Source of the DNA: a virus
Virus record (IMG/VR): IMGVR_UViG_3300017767_000003
Location: 16,754 to 80,753 of that record
Reading direction: 5' to 3' (one strand)
Length of the DNA stretch: 64,000 bases
Positions 1 to 8,353 of this stretch are shown here, piece after piece. Position numbers and translations under genes: made by a program. The notes under the pieces were generated by a model that was not told where the DNA came from, did no database searches, and saw only the letters and a list, made by a program, of their open reading frames with translations. The first letter of the stretch is position 1; each line of letters opens with the position of its first letter.

Positions 1-533
1 GATTACTTGATAAAATTTTAACTGACCCACGTTGGGATTTAAAATTTATAGGTATGCAAGTTGTCATTGAAGGTTTAGCATTAGCCGCTTTTCAAGCAAG
101 TCGAGAAACAAGTACCGACCCTGTATACAAAGAAATGATAGGACTTATCATTAGGGACGAAGCAAGACATGTAACTTTTGGTATCAACTATCTAACTGAT
201 TTTGTCCAAACACTTTCAGAAGAAGAACAAATAGACAGGGCAAACTTTGCCTTGGAAGCATGTACTGTAAGTAGAAATAGACTTAAACCAACTGCTGTAT
301 GGGAAAAGTATGGATTTGACGTTGATTATACATTAGACTACGAAAAACATAATATCTTTACCTCACAATTCCAAGACATACTATTTACTAGAATCATGCC
401 AAACCTTAAAAAGATTGGACTACTGCGTGAAGAACTTATACCTGAATACGAAAAGTTAGGTGTTATGGGATACGCAGAAGGTGACAGTGATTATGAAACA
501 AGTTGGGAAGAATTATCGAAACCACTTAAGTGA
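1..533 (+). CDS. Ferritin-like diiron protein, 5' end outside window
   Basis: The frame is open from base 3, so the true start lies upstream; an internal ATG is at 54. Visible metal-ligand motifs are the Glu of IEGLAL and, about 30 residues later, DEARH, the spacing seen in ferritin-like carboxylate-bridged diiron enzymes (AurF-like or R2-like oxygenases). The C-terminal part (EYEKLGVMGYAEGD) resembles ferritin-like proteins of unknown substrate found in bacteria and phages. Substrate and reaction cannot be told from sequence. It is distinct from the phage RNR R2 subunit at 47534-48631. A late-type TATAAATA box follows its stop, so the next gene may be a separate late unit. Confidence 0.6.
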   Translation, partial: LLDKILTDPRWDLKFIGMQVVIEGLALAAFQASRETSTDPVYKEMIGLIIRDEARHVTFGINYLTDFVQTLSEEEQIDRANFALEACTVSRNRLKPTAVWEKYGFDVDYTLDYEKHNIFTSQFQDILFTRIMPNLKKIGLLREELIPEYEKLGVMGYAEGDSDYETSWEELSKPLK

Positions 534-536
534 AAA

Positions 537-544
537 TATAAATA
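537..544 (+). promoter_or_regulatory. T4-late-type promoter box
   Basis: Perfect TATAAATA, the T4 gp55-dependent late -10 box, lies five bases before the ATG at 550. No Shine-Dalgarno is visible between box and start, so a transcript from here would be leaderless or nearly so. Confidence 0.5.
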
Positions 545-549
545 GTATT

Positions 550-1932
550 ATGAAGTCTTTCTCACAATTCACAGACAAAATTACCGTAACGAATCCTAAG
601 CATGTGATTCGTGAGTTAACTGTGTCACCACACTACAAAAACAGAAACGGATTCAATCCTTATTATGTTCTAGACATAGACGATAAAGATGTCAAAGCAA
701 CAGTAGGTGCAGGAAAGATACTTTATAAATCAGTAGAGAATCCTACAGGTGAACTTCTCAAAAAATTAGGTAATGGTAAATACTATTTTCAAGTAGAACT
801 AGACGGTTCTGATACTCCGTATTACATTCAATCAACTAAAGCAAAAGTCAAAGCACACTTTGGAAGTAAGAGTAGAAAGGATTCAACTGCTTCTTCCAAC
901 GTGAATGAATTACTAACCGTACACTTCTTAATACACCCCGACCAAATTCAAAATCAATTTGACTTTGAGAAATGGGTTGCAGGACAAAGTGGCGGAACAG
1001 GAGTTCTTGCAGGTTCAGGAAAAGAAGTCACCTATGAAGACATAGTTATGTTATTAGATAAAGACGAAACTTCATTGAGAGATATTCTAATCGGAATGAA
1101 CAATGCAAAAGCAGTTGCAAAAGATTTAAAAGGAAGGTCAATCAAAAATGTATATTGGGTTCCAAGAGGTAAACCTGCAGGGATAGGTGGTAAGAATCCT
1201 TCGGACGTTATCGTTCAAACTGCAGACGGATATCAAGGATACTCTAACAAGATATCAGGTGGTGCAGACGCTACACCTAAAATCAATACAAACTTAGTTG
1301 CATTCTATTCTAAAGTAGGAGATAAGGGACAACTTGGTAGAATTAAATCTATGATTGATAACGCATGGGTCAAAGCGACTTCCATGATAGACCCCAAATA
1401 TAAGAATGCTCACAAAGCAATCAACTCATTTAATATCAAGAAAGAAAAGTATAGTGAGTCCTCTTCACAAAGAGCATTCGCTACAATAGCAAAAGAATTC
1501 CAAAAAGATAAATTAGATTTCTATTCAAAAGATTTCTATTGGCCTTTTAGGAATGCTTTACTAGACGACTTTTCAAAATATGTTTCTTCACCAAGAAACC
1601 TACTATACTTTTTGAATACTATAGGTTACTATACATATGACGACCCTAATTCAACACCATGTCCATATAAACTATTGATAGGTAGTGAGAAGGGTTCAAC
1701 AATTAAAGACGTTAGTGGAGACGACAGTTTTAGACAAATGTTAATGTCAGATAATGCTAGTGATTTTAGTAAAATAAAATCTTCGTATGACGGTAAACAA
1801 CAAACGTTTAAGTTGTCTTGGCATTATAAACCTTTAAAGATTGACGCAACCATGCCAGTTGTTTTAAGAACTAGACAAGCAGGGGGTTGGTCAGGTAAAT
1901 CTTTATATGTAACCAGTAGTGGAATAAAATAA
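550..1932 (+). CDS. Unknown protein with capsid-targeting-like N-terminus
   Basis: Start taken at 550 (MKSFSQFTDKI) rather than the upstream in-frame ATG at 460, because 550 follows a late box and the preceding gene ends at 533. The first residues resemble the T4 capsid-targeting peptide (MKTYQEFIAEA), so the product (460 aa) may be packaged in the prohead. I do not recognise the family. Around residue 210-230 a PSDVIVQ...QGYSNKISGG stretch faintly recalls a PD-(D/E)XK nuclease core, but this is not established. Confidence 0.7.
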   Translation: MKSFSQFTDKITVTNPKHVIRELTVSPHYKNRNGFNPYYVLDIDDKDVKATVGAGKILYKSVENPTGELLKKLGNGKYYFQVELDGSDTPYYIQSTKAKVKAHFGSKSRKDSTASSNVNELLTVHFLIHPDQIQNQFDFEKWVAGQSGGTGVLAGSGKEVTYEDIVMLLDKDETSLRDILIGMNNAKAVAKDLKGRSIKNVYWVPRGKPAGIGGKNPSDVIVQTADGYQGYSNKISGGADATPKINTNLVAFYSKVGDKGQLGRIKSMIDNAWVKATSMIDPKYKNAHKAINSFNIKKEKYSESSSQRAFATIAKEFQKDKLDFYSKDFYWPFRNALLDDFSKYVSSPRNLLYFLNTIGYYTYDDPNSTPCPYKLLIGSEKGSTIKDVSGDDSFRQMLMSDNASDFSKIKSSYDGKQQTFKLSWHYKPLKIDATMPVVLRTRQAGGWSGKSLYVTSSGIK

Positions 1933-1933
1933 T

Positions 1934-2545
1934 ATGTATGAACTAGTTGAAGAGGCCGCAAAGGTCTTACGTAATCCTACTGAAAAGTTTGATTTCGATA
2001 ATCCGCAAACAGACCCAAAAGAATTACAAGCAGGTCTCGTAGAAACCATGGGAAAATATGGTGGACTTGGTTTAAGTGCTAATCAAGTCGGTGTAGACCT
2101 GAGTGTTTTTGTTATGCAAACACAGGACGAAGGAATCGTTGCATTTTTCAAGCCTGAGTTAGTTCAGATATCTCAAGAAACAGAAATGATGAAGGAAGGT
2201 TGTCTTTCTTTTCCCGACATATATATTATGCTCAAGCGACCAAAAGTAGTTGTAATGGACTACCAAACAGTTGACGGTGAAAAACGTTCAATAAAGTTAG
2301 AAGGATTGGGTGCAAGGTGTGTGCAACATGAAATAGACCACTTAAATGGTATTATATTTTTACAACGTGCATCACAATTAAAAATAGAACGTGCTCTAAA
2401 ATCAAGACCAAAAGAAAGAGCAAAGAGATTAGAATATGAACAACGCAGAGCAATCGCAGAAGCCCTACGAACCGCAAATGCTGAAAAATCTGTTGACTCC
2501 GAACGAGTGCCAACAGATAATACACTTTCACAAAACGCATCATAA
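1934..2545 (+). CDS. def: Peptide deformylase
   Basis: Removes the N-formyl group from nascent proteins. All three family motifs are present: GLGLSANQVG (motif 1), EGCLSFP (motif 2, Cys metal ligand) and HEIDH (motif 3, two His ligands and catalytic Glu). At 203 aa it is longer than usual, with a charged C-terminal tail after HEIDHLNG that overlaps the next gene. Phage peptide deformylases are well known from marine T4-like phages, where they are thought to help host or phage protein maturation. It begins two bases after the preceding stop. Confidence 0.95.
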   Translation: MYELVEEAAKVLRNPTEKFDFDNPQTDPKELQAGLVETMGKYGGLGLSANQVGVDLSVFVMQTQDEGIVAFFKPELVQISQETEMMKEGCLSFPDIYIMLKRPKVVVMDYQTVDGEKRSIKLEGLGARCVQHEIDHLNGIIFLQRASQLKIERALKSRPKERAKRLEYEQRRAIAEALRTANAEKSVDSERVPTDNTLSQNAS

Positions 2546-3059
2546 CTTAAGAACCGTAGGAAACGGTGCTGGTTACAAGGGTATAAGATTTTGTCATGTC
2601 CAAACACAATGGGTACGAACTCTAATAGATAGAGTTTGGATACGATTAGTTGCTCAAGTTTATAAAACCCAAGGTAAAATTGTTTATCCCGAAATGATTG
2701 GAATCAATGAATGGGTTATTGGTGGATATCAAGACCCACATTTAGATACTTACTCTACGCAGTCAGAACACTTACCAAACTTTGACCCCAACGAAAAACA
2801 AAGAGAGTGGACTTGTATTTTATATTTAAATGATAATTTCTCAGGTGGTGAAACTTATGTACCTAACGGAGAAACTTTTGTTCCTGAAACAGGTGCAGGA
2901 TTATTGTTTCAAGGCATTTACATAGAACATGGTGTAAACAAGATACGAAGAAACCAACGACATACTCTTTCATTTTGGTTTTCCGATAATCAAGATAGGT
3001 GTATGCCTTTTCACGCAATTACTGATTTAGCACAGAATGAAGAAACATTGAGATTATGA
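2436..3059 (+). CDS. 2OG-Fe(II) dioxygenase (prolyl-4-hydroxylase-like), copy 1
   Basis: Double-stranded beta-helix oxygenase with the iron triad H102-x-D104 and H165, and the 2-oxoglutarate-binding Arg at about R175 (QRHTLSFWF). The start at 2436 is preceded by an AGAGATT-type ribosome site but overlaps deformylase by 110 bases; an alternative ATG lies at 2478. The neighbour at 3056 is a clear paralogue with the same FHKTHxxL segment near the N-terminus, suggesting tandem duplication. The substrate (protein, nucleotide or small molecule) is unknown. Confidence 0.85.
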   Translation: MNNAEQSQKPYEPQMLKNLLTPNECQQIIHFHKTHHNLRTVGNGAGYKGIRFCHVQTQWVRTLIDRVWIRLVAQVYKTQGKIVYPEMIGINEWVIGGYQDPHLDTYSTQSEHLPNFDPNEKQREWTCILYLNDNFSGGETYVPNGETFVPETGAGLLFQGIYIEHGVNKIRRNQRHTLSFWFSDNQDRCMPFHAITDLAQNEETLRL

Positions 3060-3643
3060 TTGATTTTAATTTCATAACAATTCCCGAAGTAATAACATCA
3101 GAAGAAGCAAAAGAATTAATCCATTTTCATAAAACACATAAACACTTATGTTCAGAAGATAACAATTCTCAGTATGACGGCAGAAAAATACAAATAGAAA
3201 ATATCAAAACTCAATGGATTCGTGAAATCGTAAGAAGACTTGAGTACATGGTAATAAGTGAAGTAGGACAATATGGGTCTAAAGTCTTTCCTGAACAAGC
3301 AGAGATTATGTGTCAACCAATCGGTTCTGAGATTACACCTCATACAGACGTATACGATTCTCAAGAAACAGGAGAACAGGTTATTCCCAAATCAGAATGG
3401 GCGGCTGTATTGTACCTTAATGATTCAGAAGACGATTATAAAGGGGGTAAACTAAGATTCACACCATGTGAATCGATACCTATGGGGTTAGAATACGAGC
3501 CCCACGCAAGAGAAATGGTCGTATTCCAAGGAATGAAATTTGAACATTCCGTCACCAAAGTGTACCGTGGAGACAGGTACACCCTACCTATGTGGTTCAC
3601 CACAGATTTTAGAGATATAAGACCCGAATTCCCAAACCCTTGA
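3056..3643 (+). CDS. 2OG-Fe(II) dioxygenase, copy 2
   Basis: Paralogue of the preceding gene, overlapping its stop by four bases. Iron ligands are H96-x-D98 and H164, with the 2OG Arg in YRGDRYTLPMWF. Both copies keep the catalytic residues, so both are probably active. They share the HFHKTH segment but differ elsewhere, which suggests divergence in substrate rather than recent duplication. The gene ends before the first strong TTGACARTGAC promoter, so it probably closes the transcription unit that starts upstream. Confidence 0.85.
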   Translation: MIDFNFITIPEVITSEEAKELIHFHKTHKHLCSEDNNSQYDGRKIQIENIKTQWIREIVRRLEYMVISEVGQYGSKVFPEQAEIMCQPIGSEITPHTDVYDSQETGEQVIPKSEWAAVLYLNDSEDDYKGGKLRFTPCESIPMGLEYEPHAREMVVFQGMKFEHSVTKVYRGDRYTLPMWFTTDFRDIRPEFPNP

Positions 3644-3664
3644 TTCTAAAGGGAAAATGAGCTG

Positions 3665-3694
3665 TTGACAATGACATGCCTTTTTTGGTAGCCT
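3665..3694 (+). promoter_or_regulatory. TTGACARTGAC-type promoter 1
   Basis: TTGACA at 3665-3670, 18-bp spacer, then TAGCCT at 3689-3694. Preceded by AGCTG and followed by a conserved ATGAGAAA, as in five other sites of the window. It drives the micro-ORF at 3704 and the small gene at 3724. Confidence 0.7.
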
Positions 3695-3703
3695 ATACCT
3701 GTA

Positions 3704-3727
3704 ATGAGAAAAAGGAGTTCAAAATGA
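3704..3727 (+). CDS. Leader micro-ORF (MRKRSSK)
   Basis: Seven codons starting at the conserved ATGAGAAA just downstream of promoter 1. Its TGA overlaps the ATG of the next gene (ATGA), and the AAGGAG inside it would serve that gene. It may act by translational coupling; it could also be only the conserved initial transcribed sequence. Confidence 0.3.
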   Translation: MRKRSSK

Positions 3728-3843
3728 GCTGTGGATACAGGGAGATGTTCCTTGAAAAATACTTTGAAGAAGGTATAGAGAAAGGAATGTCAGAAGAAGA
3801 GGCGGCCGCATACGCTTTGAAATGTGCGGAAGAAATGGAGTAA
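3724..3843 (+). CDS. Small acidic protein, 39 aa
   Basis: Encodes a helical, Glu-rich peptide starting MSCGYREMF and ending CAEEME. It has a good ribosome site (AAAAAGGAG) and its own strong promoter. The central part contains a GMSEEEAAAYA segment, typical of a short helix-turn-helix or helical hairpin. No known family. A second promoter of the same kind begins nine bases after its stop. Confidence 0.6.
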   Translation: MSCGYREMFLEKYFEEGIEKGMSEEEAAAYALKCAEEME

Positions 3844-3851
3844 ATGAGCTG

Positions 3852-3881
3852 TTGACAGTGACAGCACTTTTTTAGTAAGCT
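3852..3881 (+). promoter_or_regulatory. TTGACARTGAC-type promoter 2, leaderless
   Basis: TTGACA 3852-3857, 18-bp spacer, TAAGCT 3876-3881, then six bases to the ATG at 3888. The predicted transcription start is the start codon itself. Confidence 0.7.
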
Positions 3882-3887
3882 AGCCGT

Positions 3888-6287
3888 ATGAATGAGAAAC
3901 TAACCACACAAAAAGACAACCTTGCGAGACTAATGGCGGGTGAAAATCTGACCGTAGTCCATAAAAGGATACCTACTGCATATTTTGATGTAAAGAATAG
4001 GGTTCTTGCATGTCCTATATTTAAGAATGATATCAGTCCTGCTTTATATGACTTGTTTATGGGTCATGAAGTTGGACATGCATTGAACACACCTTATGAA
4101 GGTCTTCACAGTGCACTAGAAAAAAACAGAACATTAAAAGGATATCTTAACGTTATTGAGGACGTTAGGATTGAGAAAGCAATCAAGAACAAATACCCTG
4201 GCTTGAGACCTCAGTTCTTCAAAGCATACAAAGAGTTGATTCAAAGAGACTTCTTTGGAATCAAGGGTAAAGACGTAAACAAACTTTCACTAATTGATAG
4301 AATCAACCTACTTACTAAAGTGGGTTCTACTGCAGGTTGTGAGTTTACGCCAGAAGAATTCAAGTTTGTTGAAATGGCAGAAGCATGTGTAACTTGGGAA
4401 GACGTTGTTGTCTGTGCTCAGGCAATCTATGATTGGTCTAAAGAAAACGAACAAAGAACTCAAGAAGACCAAGCGGTCTCTACTCTTCCACAAGATGACT
4501 TTGACTTCGATGATGAAGATGAAGAAGAAGGTGAAGAGGGTGAATCAGGTGGATTTGGAGACAATGAAGAAGATGAAGAGGGTGACGATGAGTCACAGGG
4601 TTCTTCAAGTGAAGAGGGTGACTCTCTTCCTGACGCTCCTGAAACAGAAGAAGGTGAAGGTGAAGAGAGTGATGAAGAGTCAGAAGAAGAAGAAGGTGGA
4701 CAAGGTGATATCTCTGCTAAACAAGGTGGTACATCTGCAAACATTCCCGAAGGTTCTCATTCTGATGATGAAGACGGTGCAAGGGAATCAATCACTGAAT
4801 ACAATGCACACAACAATGAAGGTGAGTTTCTAGAAGACGCTCCGATTGTTAGACAAACTATCAATCTCGGAGACTCTAAAATGTTCGGGAAAGATGGCGA
4901 AGCAGAACACATGGTTGTGTCTTCTGAGGAAATTGTCAAAGAATTCAAATCTTGGTATGAAGAAGAACATGCAGACATAGGTTTCACTATTGAAGCTGCT
5001 AACTTCTCTTACAAGAAAATCGTAGACAAAAACAAATCTCTAATCTCTCACATGGCGAAAGAATTTGAGATGAAACAGAATGCAATGAGAAGCGTTAAAG
5101 CGTTTCAAGGTAAGACTGGAAAACTTGATATGAATGCTGTTGCTAAGTATCAAGTTATGGACGATATCTTCAAGAGGGTTACTTACCTTCCTGACGGTAA
5201 AAACCATGGTGTCGTAGTTCTTCTTGATTGGAGTGGTTCTATTCATTCTTCCGTCAAAAACTTACTGGAACAATCTTTCATTCTTGCTGAGTTCTGTAAA
5301 AAGGTAAACATTCCTTACAAAGTGTATGCTTTCTCTGACCAATGGAAAACTGCTGAAAAAGAATACGGAAGAAGAGATAGTGCTTTACTTGAACTGTTTT
5401 CTAATGGTAAAAGTAAAATGACTCAAAAAGAAATGCAAACAGTGTTTGGAATTATCTACAACCAGTACATTACTGCTGAGACTAGAAACTGGAACAAGTC
5501 AGAAGAGATTCTTCAAGAATGGTTTGGTAAGTTGTTTGAAGGTAAATCATTTTGGGGTTATGTAAATGGTTTGGACGCCCCATACAAAGTCAGACTTGGT
5601 GGAACACCACTTAACAATTCACTTCTTGCAATGAGAAAAATTCTTCCTGAGTTTAGAAATGACAATCAATTAGAGAAACTAATTCTTACAGTAATTACTG
5701 ACGGGTTTTCTCATGAGAGTGACCACCTAAGAAGTGGTTACGGTATGGAAGGTTTGAAAGACCAATTGAAAGAAGGCGAAGACACTTGGGATATAGAAAA
5801 ACACACTTACATTGTTGACCCTTATTCAAGAAAAACTTATGAATACAATGTTCCTAGAAAAAATTCTAACTATAGTAGATACGAAAGAAATGACTGGGAC
5901 AAAACTGCTAACCTGCTTCACTGGTTGCATGAAGAAACTGGTGTCACGGTTACTGGATACTTTGCTCTTGACAGAAAACAAGATTTCTACGGTCTTCACA
6001 ATGCATGTAATGACTTGAAAAAAGAAATCGAAAACAAGTTCGGATACGATGACGGTTACAGAAAAACTTGGGGTCAAATCAGAAAAGAAGGTTTGGTATT
6101 CAAGACTCATGGTTACGGAAAACTTTTTGTTTGCTGTTCCTCGAACTTGAAAACTATCAATGACGAATTGTCAGATGACTTGATAGGTGCTAAGAAATCA
6201 ACACTGCTATCTAACTTCAAGAAAAACAGAAGTGGCAAAGTTGGTTCAAGATTTTTAACTAATGAATTTATAAAGGAGATTGCATAA
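3888..6287 (+). CDS. CobT-like protein: HExxH metalloprotease motif plus VWA domain
   Basis: 799 aa. The N-terminal part has GHEVGHAL (residues 59-66), a zinc-metallopeptidase HExxH signature. A very acidic, Glu/Asp/Ser-rich low-complexity linker spans roughly residues 205-310. The C-terminal part has a von Willebrand A domain with the MIDAS motif DWSGS near residue 446. It sits just upstream of the MoxR/CobS-type AAA+ gene at 6767; AAA+/VWA pairs normally act together in remodelling or metal insertion. Phage 'cobS/cobT' annotations suggest cobalamin synthesis, but the architecture fits a MoxR-VWA chaperone with a protease module better. Starts on a leaderless promoter (MNEK). Confidence 0.8.
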   Translation: MNEKLTTQKDNLARLMAGENLTVVHKRIPTAYFDVKNRVLACPIFKNDISPALYDLFMGHEVGHALNTPYEGLHSALEKNRTLKGYLNVIEDVRIEKAIKNKYPGLRPQFFKAYKELIQRDFFGIKGKDVNKLSLIDRINLLTKVGSTAGCEFTPEEFKFVEMAEACVTWEDVVVCAQAIYDWSKENEQRTQEDQAVSTLPQDDFDFDDEDEEEGEEGESGGFGDNEEDEEGDDESQGSSSEEGDSLPDAPETEEGEGEESDEESEEEEGGQGDISAKQGGTSANIPEGSHSDDEDGARESITEYNAHNNEGEFLEDAPIVRQTINLGDSKMFGKDGEAEHMVVSSEEIVKEFKSWYEEEHADIGFTIEAANFSYKKIVDKNKSLISHMAKEFEMKQNAMRSVKAFQGKTGKLDMNAVAKYQVMDDIFKRVTYLPDGKNHGVVVLLDWSGSIHSSVKNLLEQSFILAEFCKKVNIPYKVYAFSDQWKTAEKEYGRRDSALLELFSNGKSKMTQKEMQTVFGIIYNQYITAETRNWNKSEEILQEWFGKLFEGKSFWGYVNGLDAPYKVRLGGTPLNNSLLAMRKILPEFRNDNQLEKLILTVITDGFSHESDHLRSGYGMEGLKDQLKEGEDTWDIEKHTYIVDPYSRKTYEYNVPRKNSNYSRYERNDWDKTANLLHWLHEETGVTVTGYFALDRKQDFYGLHNACNDLKKEIENKFGYDDGYRKTWGQIRKEGLVFKTHGYGKLFVCCSSNLKTINDELSDDLIGAKKSTLLSNFKKNRSGKVGSRFLTNEFIKEIA

Positions 6288-6442
6288 TGACTTTTGAAGA
6301 ATTTGTAAAACACATGTTCGTTGAGAACTGTATGGAAAGGAAAGCATGGGGTGAGAAACCTTTTGCTGACGTGAGTGAATATTATTCGTGGGGAACTAAC
6401 TCAAGTTTCCTCGTAAAACTATGGAGTGAGAAATATGCTTAA
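6287..6442 (+). CDS. Small protein, 51 aa
   Basis: ATG overlaps the last base of the preceding stop; AAAGGAG is about nine bases upstream. The product begins MTFEEFVKHMF and contains a SEYYSWGTNSSF segment. No family recognised. The close coupling between the VWA gene and this gene suggests co-translation. Confidence 0.6.
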   Translation: MTFEEFVKHMFVENCMERKAWGEKPFADVSEYYSWGTNSSFLVKLWSEKYA

Positions 6443-6692
6443 GACTAGAGACCCATTGAGGGTAGACCCAATTTACTATATCAACATTGACGGTATGAAT
6501 CATTCTGCTTTCGCAGACGCTGTTATGGACGTAGGAGACCCGCCCTGCGTAGCGAATGACTGCGATAGGGTATCCAAATGTGCTGAAGAGGGTGTAGAGT
6601 GCTTCGCATTCAGGATATGGGTCAATAATGGTGGTGATTTGAACGAAAAACAGGTCAAAAAAATGGGAAAATTACTTCAACCATGCAAATAG
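6435..6692 (+). CDS. Cysteine-containing small protein, 85 aa
   Basis: Start placed at ATG 6435 (MLKTRDPLRVD), overlapping the previous gene by eight bases; a GTG at 6426 is also in frame. Five of its cysteines are clustered or regularly spaced (PPCVANDC, SKCAEEGVEC, LQPC), which could bind metal or form disulphides. Function unknown. Its stop lies immediately before promoter 3. Confidence 0.6.
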   Translation: MLKTRDPLRVDPIYYINIDGMNHSAFADAVMDVGDPPCVANDCDRVSKCAEEGVECFAFRIWVNNGGDLNEKQVKKMGKLLQPCK

Positions 6693-6695
6693 CTG

Positions 6696-6725
6696 TTGAC
6701 AGTGACATGCATTTTTTGTTAGCAT
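6696..6725 (+). promoter_or_regulatory. TTGACARTGAC-type promoter 3
   Basis: TTGACA 6696-6701, 18-bp spacer, TAGCAT 6720-6725, six bases to an ATG at 6732. Same geometry as the promoters at 3852, 52572 and 63318. Confidence 0.7.
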
Positions 6726-6731
6726 ATACAC

Positions 6732-6770
6732 ATGATGAGAAATAAATTAATAACTAAGGAGACTATATGA
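6732..6770 (+). CDS. Leader micro-ORF (MMRNKLITKETI)
   Basis: Twelve codons beginning at the predicted transcription start, ending in TGA that overlaps the ATG of the AAA+ gene (ATGA at 6767-6770). The AAGGAG inside it is the ribosome site of the AAA+ gene. It parallels the micro-ORF at 3704. Confidence 0.35.
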   Translation: MMRNKLITKETI

Positions 6771-8050
6771 GCGCATCTTATGATAAAAATGAGTCGATTT
6801 CCGTTGACGGTAAATCGTTTCATTACACGCCTGACAGGAAAGAGTTCCTAGAAGGTCTAATAGGTAAGTATCCTAATCAGACTTCCTTTACGAAGGAAGA
6901 GATTGAGACACTAGGACACGTACCTTACTGGTTGAACAATACCAAAAGGTATCCGTTCAAAACGTCCACCGACAACGGGACTATCTTCAATCTTGAAGCA
7001 GTTGTGAGTGGTTACAATGGTGGTTATGAACCTGAGACAGTGGTTCCTATCGCACCAGTTAAATCTGCCCCGATTCCTGCGGTTGCAAAACCCCAGCAGT
7101 CACCAGTCGCAATGAAGACTGAAATGGCAGATATCAACCTCTTGAATGATAATGTAAAAATCATTCCTGAGAAAATGTCTAACTATGTTCCTTTTGGTCA
7201 CTTTTCTGACGTTAAGAACATAATCAAGTCTGATATTTTCTTTCCAGTATTTGTTACTGGATTGAGTGGTAACGGTAAAACCTTAATGGTTGAACAAGTT
7301 TGTGCTCAATTGAAGAAGGAACTTTACAGGGTCAACATTACGATTGAGACTGACGAAGATGATTTAATGGGTGGTCACACTCTTGTCAATGGTAACATTG
7401 TCTACAGAGAAGGCCCTGTTATCAAGGCAATGAGAAAAGGCGCTGTCCTTCTTCTTGACGAAGTTGACTTGGGTTCAAACAAGTTGATGTGTCTTCAATC
7501 AGTTCTTGAGGGTAAAGGATACCTAATCAAGAAAACTGGTGAGTGGGTTACTCCTGCTAAAGGTTTCACTATTCTTGCTACTGCAAATACCAAAGGACAA
7601 GGTTCTGATGACGGTAAGTTTGTAGGGACTCAAATCATGAACGAAGCAATGCTTGAAAGATTTGCGGTCACAATGCAACAGGAATATCCACCTGTAGTGA
7701 CTGAGAGAAAAATCCTTTCTAAGGAAATGGCTCTAAGTGGTGATGTTGATATGGACTTCTGTGAGAAGTTGGTTGACTGGGCGGACGTTATCAGAAAAAC
7801 TTTCTATGAAGGTGCGATTGATGATGTTGTGACTACTAGAAGGTTGGTTCACATTGTGAATGCTTTCAGAATGTTTGGTGACAAACTCAAGTCTATTGAG
7901 ATGTGCATATCTAGGTTCGATGAAGAGACTAGAATGTCTATCCTTGACCTCTACACTAAGATTGACGCTGGTGTTAATCCTTTTGAAGAGGTTGTTGAAG
8001 AGGGTTCAGAAGAAAATTCTGAAAACCCTCTAGACGAAGTTGACTTCTAG
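6767..8050 (+). CDS. cobS: CobS/MoxR-like AAA+ ATPase
   Basis: 427 aa. Walker A is GLSGNGKT (about residues 165-172) and Walker B is LLLDEVDL (about 228-235); a sensor-type TILATANT follows. The N-terminal 120 residues are a variable substrate or partner region with a Pro/Ala/Val-rich linker. It is the 'CobS' of many T4-like marine phages. With the VWA/HExxH protein upstream it probably forms a MoxR-VWA complex; a role in cobalt insertion is possible but unproven. Start fixed by AAGGAG seven bases upstream and the ATGA junction with the micro-ORF. Confidence 0.85.
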   Translation: MSASYDKNESISVDGKSFHYTPDRKEFLEGLIGKYPNQTSFTKEEIETLGHVPYWLNNTKRYPFKTSTDNGTIFNLEAVVSGYNGGYEPETVVPIAPVKSAPIPAVAKPQQSPVAMKTEMADINLLNDNVKIIPEKMSNYVPFGHFSDVKNIIKSDIFFPVFVTGLSGNGKTLMVEQVCAQLKKELYRVNITIETDEDDLMGGHTLVNGNIVYREGPVIKAMRKGAVLLLDEVDLGSNKLMCLQSVLEGKGYLIKKTGEWVTPAKGFTILATANTKGQGSDDGKFVGTQIMNEAMLERFAVTMQQEYPPVVTERKILSKEMALSGDVDMDFCEKLVDWADVIRKTFYEGAIDDVVTTRRLVHIVNAFRMFGDKLKSIEMCISRFDEETRMSILDLYTKIDAGVNPFEEVVEEGSEENSENPLDEVDF

Positions 8051-8059
8051 ACATATAAT
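8022..8059 (+). promoter_or_regulatory. AAAACCC/TATAAT promoter, leaderless
   Basis: AAAACCC at 8022-8028, 25 bases, TATAAT at 8054-8059, six bases to the ATG at 8066. The upstream element lies inside the end of the AAA+ gene. A TAGACG is 17 bp before TATAAT. Confidence 0.55.
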
Positions 8060-8065
8060 AATGGT

Positions 8066-8353
8066 ATGAGTATTAATTACAAATACAACGAGAGAGAACT
8101 CTTAAAGGAGTTCTCTTCGTATATAGACAAGACTTATGACCAACACTATAGTCATAATCAATTTCAGGCGACTGAATTTATTATGGACAGTGGTCATGGT
8201 GAGGGATTTTGTATCGGGAACATTATGAAATATGCACAACGATACGGAAAAAAAGATGGGTATAACAGAGCAGACCTTTTGAAAGTAATCCACTATGGAT
8301 TCCTTGCTCTAAACAATCATGATAGGAGACTAAAAAGTGATGAAGATAAGTAA
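8066..8353 (+). CDS. DUF3310 protein
   Basis: 95 aa. The segment YSHNQFQATEFIMD..GHGEGFCIGNIMKYAQRYG...NRADLLKVIHY is the full DUF3310 signature (SaV-like phage proteins, sometimes called nucleotide kinase-like). Function in phages is unknown; the family is common near replication genes. It starts six bases after a TATAAT, so it is probably leaderless, and overlaps the clamp gene by 14 bases. Confidence 0.85.
   Translation: MSINYKYNERELLKEFSSYIDKTYDQHYSHNQFQATEFIMDSGHGEGFCIGNIMKYAQRYGKKDGYNRADLLKVIHYGFLALNNHDRRLKSDEDK

Noticed and set aside
550-1932. Assigning a restriction endonuclease.
   Set aside because: Only a faint PD-(D/E)XK-like string; no further support.
4460-4744. Minus-strand ORF rich in Ser/Pro opposite the CobT-like gene.
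   Set aside because: It mirrors the acidic Glu/Asp repeat coding of the real gene; composition alone explains it.
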